A stretch of 64,000 nt of DNA, taken from DASXRA01 sp035263725. Its GTDB lineage: Bacteria > Actinomycetota > Actinomycetes > Mycobacteriales > Jatrophihabitantaceae. Shown in pieces: positions 59,049-64,000 of the stretch. Within the stretch, counting starts at the first letter, position 1. Every line of letters begins with the position of its first letter. Under the pieces are notes generated by a model. The model did no database searches. It was not told where the DNA came from and saw nothing but the letters and a program-made list of their open reading frames with translations. Location of the stretch: NCBI GenBank assembly GCA_035263725.1, contig DATFRC010000035.1, positions 1 to 64,000 on the forward strand, given 5' to 3'. The position numbers and the translations under genes were made by a program.

Positions 59049-59528
59049 GTGACGTTCGATGAGTTCGCGGCGACGCGGCTCGATGCCGTGCTGCGCTTCG
59101 CCGTGGTGCTCACGAACGACCGCGGGCTGGCTGAGGACGTCTTACAAGAGGTCCTGATTCGGGCCCACCAACGGTGGGACCAGATCGGCATGATGGAGCA
59201 TCCGGAGGCATACGTCAGACGCATGGTGGTCAACGAGTTCCTGTCCTGGCGCCGCAAGTGGGCGCGTTACGTCCCGCAGGCGGACGTCGAACCCGCGACG
59301 ACCCAGGCCGATCACGCCGACGCGCAGGCGGAGCGGGCGACGCTGCTCGCCGAAGTGGCGAAGCTGCCGCGCCGGCAGCGGGCGGTCCTGGTGCTGCGGT
59401 ACTACGAGGGGCTGTCCGACGCGCAGATCGCCGAGGTGCTGGGCTGTGCGGAGACCACGGTGCGCGGGTACGCGTTTCGGGGGCTGGCTGCGCTGCGGAT
59501 CGAACTGACGTCGGCGGACCTGACGTGA
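59049..59528 (+). CDS. SigE-family extracytoplasmic-function sigma factor
   Basis: 159 residues. Region 2 (FDEFAATRLDAVLRFAVVLTNDRGLAEDVLQEVLIRAHQRWDQI) and region 4 (LPRRQRAVLVLRYYEGLSDAQIAEVLGCAETTVRGYAFRGLAAL) are clear. The SigE family is an actinobacterial ECF group. GGGAGG lies 4 nt before the GTG. The next gene overlaps by 4 bp (GTGA) and probably encodes its membrane-bound partner. The regulon is unknown. Confidence 0.93.
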   Translation: MTFDEFAATRLDAVLRFAVVLTNDRGLAEDVLQEVLIRAHQRWDQIGMMEHPEAYVRRMVVNEFLSWRRKWARYVPQADVEPATTQADHADAQAERATLLAEVAKLPRRQRAVLVLRYYEGLSDAQIAEVLGCAETTVRGYAFRGLAALRIELTSADLT

Positions 59529-60184
59529 GAGACGAGGACGAGCTGCGGGCGGCTTTCCAACAGAAGGCCGCCGAGGCGCCTCGCGCTGCGGACGTGTTGC
59601 GCGCCGTGCGCACCCGCGAGGCGTCGCCGCCTGCTCCGCGGCGCCGCTGGCTGATGCCTGCGGTGGCGGGCGCGGCGGCAATCGCCGTGGGTCTCCCGCT
59701 GGGCATCGCGTTGTCACACTCATCCAGCAGCGAGAAGAAGAGCGGTGGCGCAGCCCAGGGTGAGACGGCCGCCGCCAATGGGCGTTACTCAGAGAGCTCC
59801 GGCGCCGGCGCGGGCGCACAGCGCAACGCCCCGGAAGCGACCGCTGCCCAAATCTGCAGCCAGGCTGCCGTCACGGTGAGCGTACAGAGCGACACGCTCC
59901 GCATCACCTCGCGCGGCGCTGCGTGCCAGCTCGCCCGCGTCCCGAGCGTGCAGGCGGGCGCTGCCCCGGGGGCCATGACGACTGCTCCGGCCCGCGAATT
60001 CGGCACGCTCCTTCCGCACACCACCGCGACCGCACCGTTGCATTGGACGGGGTCGTGCACCACTCGCACGGGTCGTGTCATCCGGATCGACTGGGGTGCC
60101 GGGCCGGTCGTGGTACACGCTGCGGGGCTACCAGAGGCCTCCTGCGGTGCCGCGTCGGTCGGTCCGTTTCACGGCTTGCACTAG
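59525..60184 (+). CDS. single-pass membrane protein, candidate anti-sigma partner
   Basis: 219 residues. The N-terminus (about 1-45) is short and charged (RDEDELRAAFQQKAAEAPRAADVLRAVRTREA), then one membrane helix at about 46-64 (LMPAVAGAAAIAVGLPLGIAL). A Ser/Gly/Ala-rich linker and an exported domain of about 110 residues with cysteines (ICSQ, ACQLARV, SCTTR, ASCGAA) follow. Its place after a sigma gene with a 4-bp overlap suggests anti-sigma control, but no anti-sigma zinc motif is visible. Confidence 0.7.
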   Translation: MRDEDELRAAFQQKAAEAPRAADVLRAVRTREASPPAPRRRWLMPAVAGAAAIAVGLPLGIALSHSSSSEKKSGGAAQGETAAANGRYSESSGAGAGAQRNAPEATAAQICSQAAVTVSVQSDTLRITSRGAACQLARVPSVQAGAAPGAMTTAPAREFGTLLPHTTATAPLHWTGSCTTRTGRVIRIDWGAGPVVVHAAGLPEASCGAASVGPFHGLH

Positions 60185-60195
60185 CCCGGTTCGCG

Positions 60196-60208
60196 TACCC
60201 TCGTTCGC
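60196..60208 (+). promoter_or_regulatory. leaderless promoter -10 element of the DUF5318-PBP operon
   Basis: TACCCT (60196-60201) plus 7 nt precede the GTG at 60209. Confidence 0.55.
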
Positions 60209-60574
60209 GTGGGAACCCGGGCCGTCATCGACTACGCGCTGCAGCGCCGCGCGCGGCTGTCCGATGTCGCGCTCGGCCGGGTGTCGCGTGACGAGGCCTG
60301 TGACGCCCACCCCTACCTGCGCCTCGCGGCCCGCCATTACGGGGTGCCGGCGCGGCGGGCCTGCCCGGTCTGTGACAAGACACGGCTCACGCTCGTCCAC
60401 TACGTCTACGGCGATGCGCTCGGGCGCATCGCCGGCCAGGCGAAGTCCCGTGCCGAGCTCGCCCGCATGGCGGCAACCCTGCCCGAGTTCGACGTGTACG
60501 TCGTCGAGGTCTGCCCCGACTGCGGGTGGAACCATCTGGTCCGCTCGTACGTGCTAGGGGCCGCGTCCGCATGA
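60209..60574 (+). CDS. DUF5318 zinc-ribbon protein
   Basis: 121 residues. Two CxxC pairs (ACPVCDKT and VCPDCGWN) probably bind zinc. The family is conserved in actinobacteria immediately before the ponA-type penicillin-binding protein gene, as in mycobacteria, which suggests a cell-wall-related role. Its stop overlaps the PBP start by 4 bp (ATGA), so the two are co-translated. Confidence 0.88.
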   Translation: MGTRAVIDYALQRRARLSDVALGRVSRDEACDAHPYLRLAARHYGVPARRACPVCDKTRLTLVHYVYGDALGRIAGQAKSRAELARMAATLPEFDVYVVEVCPDCGWNHLVRSYVLGAASA

Positions 60575-62868
60575 GCGACGCGGCACCCCCCCAGCCTCCA
60601 CGCATCCCACGCCGTTTCGACCCCAACCGGCGACGCCCCATCGAAGAGCACCTGCCGCAGCGATGGCAGCGCCACCGGCAGCGAAAGCGCGCTCGACTGG
60701 CCGCGATGACCCGCACGCGGCGGATCTGGCGGCGCGTGGGGCTGAGCTTCGTCTGGCTGCTCGGTTTCATTGCCGCGATCATGGCCAGCGCGGTCGTGCT
60801 GTTCTACACGCTCGGGAATGTGCCGCGTCCGGAGGATCTGCCGGTGCCGCAGGCGGCGCTCGTCCAGTACTCGGACGGCTCGGTGCTCGCCCAGCTCGGC
60901 ACGAACCGGATCCCGGTGCCGCTGTCGAAGGTGCCGGAGCAGGTGCGCTGGGCCGTCCTGGCGGCGGAGGACCGCAACTTCTACTCCGAGCCGGGCGTCT
61001 CGATCAAGGGCACGCTCCGCGCCGCGCTGCACGACATCGTTGGTGGTGACGTGCAGGGCGGATCGGGCATCACCCAGCAGTACGCCAAGAACGCCTACCT
61101 CACCGACTCGCGGACCCTGACCCGGAAGCTGCGCGAGCTGGCGATCGCGGTGAAACTGTCCCGGCAATATTCGAAAGACCAAATCCTCGAGTGGTACCTC
61201 AACACCGTTTACTTCGGGCGCGGCACATACGGCATCGAGGCGGCGTCCGAGGCCTACTTCGGGGTGAGCGTCGACAAGCTGAACGTCGCGCAGGGCGCGC
61301 TGCTCGCCGGTTTGCTGCGCTCACCGGGCTATTACGACCCAGCGGAAAACCCAGGCCCGGCCCATGAGCGGTGGCGCTACGTCATGGACGGACTGGTCAC
61401 CACGCACCATCTGAGCGCCGAGCAAGAGGCGACGATCGCGTTTCCCAAAACGAGACCCGATCATTCGCGCGCGACGAGCGATCCGAACGGCCTGATCGGC
61501 GCCGCGGTCACCAGCGAGCTGGAGCAACTCGGTATCAACGAGGCGACCATCAACACCAAGGGCCTGCGCATCCGCACCACCATCGACCGTGCCGCGCAGA
61601 CCGACGCGATCGACGCGATCCACCAGACGTTCGCCGACCTGACGCCCAAGCAGCGCAACATGAAGAACGCACTCGTCGCGGTCGACCCGCAGAGCGGGGC
61701 CATCCTCGCGTATTACGGCGGCCCGAACGGCAAGAACTACGCCGGCGGGGAGGACTACTTCGACTACGCGGGGCAGGGTTGGCGTCCACCCGGTTCGTCG
61801 TTCAAGCCGTACACGCTGGCCGCGGCGCTCAGCCAGAACCTGCGGGGGAACAAGCCGGCGTACGCCATCAACTCGATCGTCGACGGCAGCCAGACCCGGG
61901 TCATCGACGGCACCACGATCAAGAACGATCCGAGTGACGCCCAGTACGCCGGGCACGTCACGCTGGCGTTCGCGATGAAGGTGTCCCTGAACACGGCCTT
62001 CGACGGGCTCGCATCCGACATCGGGCCCTCGAACGTGGCCGCGACGGCCTGGGCGGCCGGCATTCCGAAGACGCGCGGCGACAGCCGGACACTGACCAGT
62101 GCCGACGGCAGGACGCACTTCGGCATCGGCATCGGCGACTACCCGGTGCGCCCACTCGATCAGGCGGTGGGATTCGCCACCTTCGCCGATGGCGGTGTCA
62201 CGCACCCGGGCTACCTGGTGCAGGAGGTCACCGACGCGCAGGGGCACGTGCTGTACAAGCACAAGGACGCCAGCCAGCGCGCATTCGACCCTCGGGTGGC
62301 CAATGACGTGACGGTCACCCTCAAGCCGGTGCCCGGATTTTCCGGGGTCGCACTCGACGGCCGCGAGTCGGCGGCCAAGACCGGGACGGAGGGCATCCAG
62401 TCGGGGCCCAACGAGGGCCGCAACAGCGACGCCTGGATGGTCGGCTACACCCCGCAGGTGAGCACGGCGGTCTGGGTCGGCAGCGGCAATTCGACCCAGG
62501 CGATCTACAACGCCGACGGCGGCAACGAGTACGGCCGTGACCTGCCCGGCAAGGCGTGGAAGACGTTCATGGACAGCTACCTCGCCGACAAGCCTGACCT
62601 ACCCATGGCGTCCACCCAGCAGATCGGAGGCGGCCAGGATGCCTACACGCAGCCGCCACCCACACCGACGACCACGGCGACCCCGACGCCCACGGTGTCG
62701 ACGCCGTCCACGTCCGGCAGGCCTACGTCGGGCCGCCCCACGCCGACGCCGTCGATCACCGTGCCGACGCCCACAGTGCCGTCTCTGACCCTGACTCCGA
62801 TACCGACCGTGTCCGTGCCGACCCCCTCGCTATCGCGGCCCGGCCGGGCTCCGACGCCGGCCGGCTAG
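60571..62868 (+). CDS. class A penicillin-binding protein (PonA1-like)
   Basis: 765 residues with bifunctional glycosyltransferase and transpeptidase domains for peptidoglycan synthesis. A basic cytoplasmic N-terminus and a membrane helix at about 55-78 lead to the GT51 domain (AEDRNFYSEPGVSIKGTLRAALHDI, GGSGITQQYAKN). The transpeptidase has SSFK, SLN and KTGT motifs. The last about 85 residues are Pro/Thr-rich, the extracellular tail typical of mycobacterial PonA1. ATG 60571 overlaps the DUF5318 stop; the frame is open upstream to 60526. Confidence 0.95.
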   Translation: MSDAAPPQPPRIPRRFDPNRRRPIEEHLPQRWQRHRQRKRARLAAMTRTRRIWRRVGLSFVWLLGFIAAIMASAVVLFYTLGNVPRPEDLPVPQAALVQYSDGSVLAQLGTNRIPVPLSKVPEQVRWAVLAAEDRNFYSEPGVSIKGTLRAALHDIVGGDVQGGSGITQQYAKNAYLTDSRTLTRKLRELAIAVKLSRQYSKDQILEWYLNTVYFGRGTYGIEAASEAYFGVSVDKLNVAQGALLAGLLRSPGYYDPAENPGPAHERWRYVMDGLVTTHHLSAEQEATIAFPKTRPDHSRATSDPNGLIGAAVTSELEQLGINEATINTKGLRIRTTIDRAAQTDAIDAIHQTFADLTPKQRNMKNALVAVDPQSGAILAYYGGPNGKNYAGGEDYFDYAGQGWRPPGSSFKPYTLAAALSQNLRGNKPAYAINSIVDGSQTRVIDGTTIKNDPSDAQYAGHVTLAFAMKVSLNTAFDGLASDIGPSNVAATAWAAGIPKTRGDSRTLTSADGRTHFGIGIGDYPVRPLDQAVGFATFADGGVTHPGYLVQEVTDAQGHVLYKHKDASQRAFDPRVANDVTVTLKPVPGFSGVALDGRESAAKTGTEGIQSGPNEGRNSDAWMVGYTPQVSTAVWVGSGNSTQAIYNADGGNEYGRDLPGKAWKTFMDSYLADKPDLPMASTQQIGGGQDAYTQPPPTPTTTATPTPTVSTPSTSGRPTSGRPTPTPSITVPTPTVPSLTLTPIPTVSVPTPSLSRPGRAPTPAG

Positions 62869-62895
62869 CTCAGCACCGCGTGCGAGGATGCCCCG

Positions 62896-64000
62896 GTGAG
62901 TCACGCGGCACCGGCTGATCAGGTCCCGAGCCGCAACGACCCGACGGTGTGGCGGGCGAGCCGGGTCATCGGCGGTCCGTGGGGACGGCATGCGGGCGCG
63001 ATGTCGTGGTGGACGCCGCTGCGCGCGTTGTTGCTGCTCGCGTCGTTCACCCTGCTGCTGGCCTATGGTCAGAAGGCGCCGTGCGCCGACGGCAACTGGA
63101 CGGGCAACAAGCAGTACACGCATGCCTGCTATTCGGATGTGATCCCGCTCTGGGGCGCCGAGCGGCTCGACGCCGGTGCCGTGCCTTACCGCGACAACGC
63201 CGTCGAATATCCCATCCTGACCGGCGGATTCATGTGGGCAACGGCGGCGGTGACCCGGGCTGTACACACGATCTTCAACAACCAGGACGAGGGCGTGCTG
63301 TTCGCGGTGCTCACCAGCATCGGGCTCGCCGCCTGCGGGTTGCTCGTCGTGGCCGGCACAGTGGGCGCGGCGGGCCAGCGCCCGTATGACGCTGCCATCT
63401 TCGCGCTCAGCCCGCTGCTGGTGTTCCATGCGTTCTCGAACTGGGACCTGCTGGCGATGGCGCTCGCGGCATGCGCGCTCTGGGCGTGGGCGCGGTCGCG
63501 GCCGGTCGCCGCGGGCGTCCTGATCGGCCTCGGTGTGGCAGCGAAGCTGTACCCGATCTTCCTGCTGGTGCCCATTGCCATCCTGGCAGTCCGTACCGCA
63601 CGGTATCGTCCGGCGATCTGGTGCGCGGTGGCCGCCACCGCGACGTGGCTGGCGGTCAATGTGCCGTTCGCCGCCGCCTACTACAACGGGTGGCGTGAGT
63701 TCTACGCATTCAGCGCGACGCGGGACGCGGAGGCCAGCACGTTCTGGTACATCGGGCATTACCTGGCCACCACCGGCATCGGAAACGGATACCCACCCGG
63801 ATGGTCGCCGCCCGGCGCAGTCGTGGCAGTAGCGCTGATCCTTGCGCTGGGCGCAGTCGCGACGCTCGGGCTGTGGGCCCCCATACGCCCACGCATGGCA
63901 CAGCTGGCGTTCCTCGCAGTGTTCGCCTTCCTCATCACCACCAAGGTGTGGAGCCCGCAGTACTCCCTGTGGCTGGTGCCACTCGTTGCATTGGCTCGTC
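62896..64000 (+). CDS. GT87-like membrane glycosyltransferase (partial)
   Basis: 368 codons from GTG 62896 to the window end, without a stop. Many hydrophobic segments are present, with the GT-C-type luminal Asp/Glu loop near the first helices (DVIPLWGAERLDAGAVPYRDNAVEYPILTGG) that fits DUF2029/GT87 mannosyltransferases using polyprenyl-phospho-mannose. GAGGA 7 nt upstream is the ribosome site. It follows the PBP by 27 bp, the same order as in mycobacteria, so a cell-envelope role is likely. Confidence 0.85.
   Translation, partial: MSHAAPADQVPSRNDPTVWRASRVIGGPWGRHAGAMSWWTPLRALLLLASFTLLLAYGQKAPCADGNWTGNKQYTHACYSDVIPLWGAERLDAGAVPYRDNAVEYPILTGGFMWATAAVTRAVHTIFNNQDEGVLFAVLTSIGLAACGLLVVAGTVGAAGQRPYDAAIFALSPLLVFHAFSNWDLLAMALAACALWAWARSRPVAAGVLIGLGVAAKLYPIFLLVPIAILAVRTARYRPAIWCAVAATATWLAVNVPFAAAYYNGWREFYAFSATRDAEASTFWYIGHYLATTGIGNGYPPGWSPPGAVVAVALILALGAVATLGLWAPIRPRMAQLAFLAVFAFLITTKVWSPQYSLWLVPLVALAR

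Overview
The window is high-GC DNA of a free-living actinobacterium, most likely an uncultured or lightly studied member of the Frankia/Jatrophihabitans/Mycobacterium side of the class. The evidence is a mycothiol-dependent isomerase-family protein, a class E/F sortase, HspR with HAIR operators, DUF3151 and DUF5318 proteins, and gene neighbourhoods also known from Mycobacterium (dnaK-grpE-dnaJ-hspR; purA/DUF3151/fba/DedA; pyrE/TrmH near clpB; DUF5318-ponA-membrane protein). Four-base stop/start overlaps (ATGA, GTGA) are common. At least ten genes have a TANNNT hexamer 6-8 nt before the start codon, as expected for leaderless actinobacterial mRNAs. The genus assignment is an inference.

Layout. 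1-0.86 kb: the end of a surface protein with a sorting-signal-like tail, overlapping a sortase gene. 0.86-16.1 kb: a purine-biosynthesis supercluster on the minus strand in two runs, purA-(PQQ-like lipoprotein)-purD-x-(DHFR-like)-purB and purS-purQ-purL-x-(mycothiol-dependent protein)-purF. purS and purQ are separated by a 5'-truncated arylsulfotransferase/propeller-repeat gene, and a decayed AbiEi/DUF559 gene lies between the runs. No purC, purM, purN, purH, purE or purK is present. 16.2-29.2 kb: housekeeping genes (TrpB2, fba, DedA, RNase J, methionine aminopeptidase, an AAA ATPase, PIG-L deacetylase, TrmH, pyrE, SDR, membrane proteins). 29.2-31.8 kb: clpB with a HAIR site. 32-35.3 kb: cysteine dioxygenase and a truncated hemoglobin / globin-flavoreductase / DivIVA-like operon preceded by a perfect 17-bp inverted repeat. 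35.3-40.5 kb: a MacB/FtsX-type ABC exporter with two ATPase domains on one chain, and a CGNR regulator. 40.5-44.6 kb: hspR-dnaJ-grpE-dnaK. 44.7-52.6 kb: a CtaG-like protein, then a co-directional run iclR - quaternary-amine-type ABC transporter - AllC-like amidohydrolase - hutF. 52.7-56.8 kb: vapBC, cytochrome P450 and a membrane Fe-S reductase. 56.9-64 kb: VOC and PPOX proteins, a decayed lipoprotein gene, a helical-backbone metal receptor, a SigE-family sigma factor with its membrane partner, DUF5318, a class A penicillin-binding protein and a GT87-like membrane glycosyltransferase cut by the window end.

The most unusual features are: (i) a 45-47 nt palindromic intergenic repeat present three times at gene 3' ends; (ii) the truncated arylsulfotransferase fused directly after the purS stop codon in the same frame; (iii) the globin/flavoglobin/DivIVA operon with its large inverted repeat; (iv) the transporter-AllC-HutF run, which suggests uptake of histidine or a related compound rather than an osmoprotectant; and (v) the sortase whose overlapping upstream gene ends in a non-canonical sorting signal.
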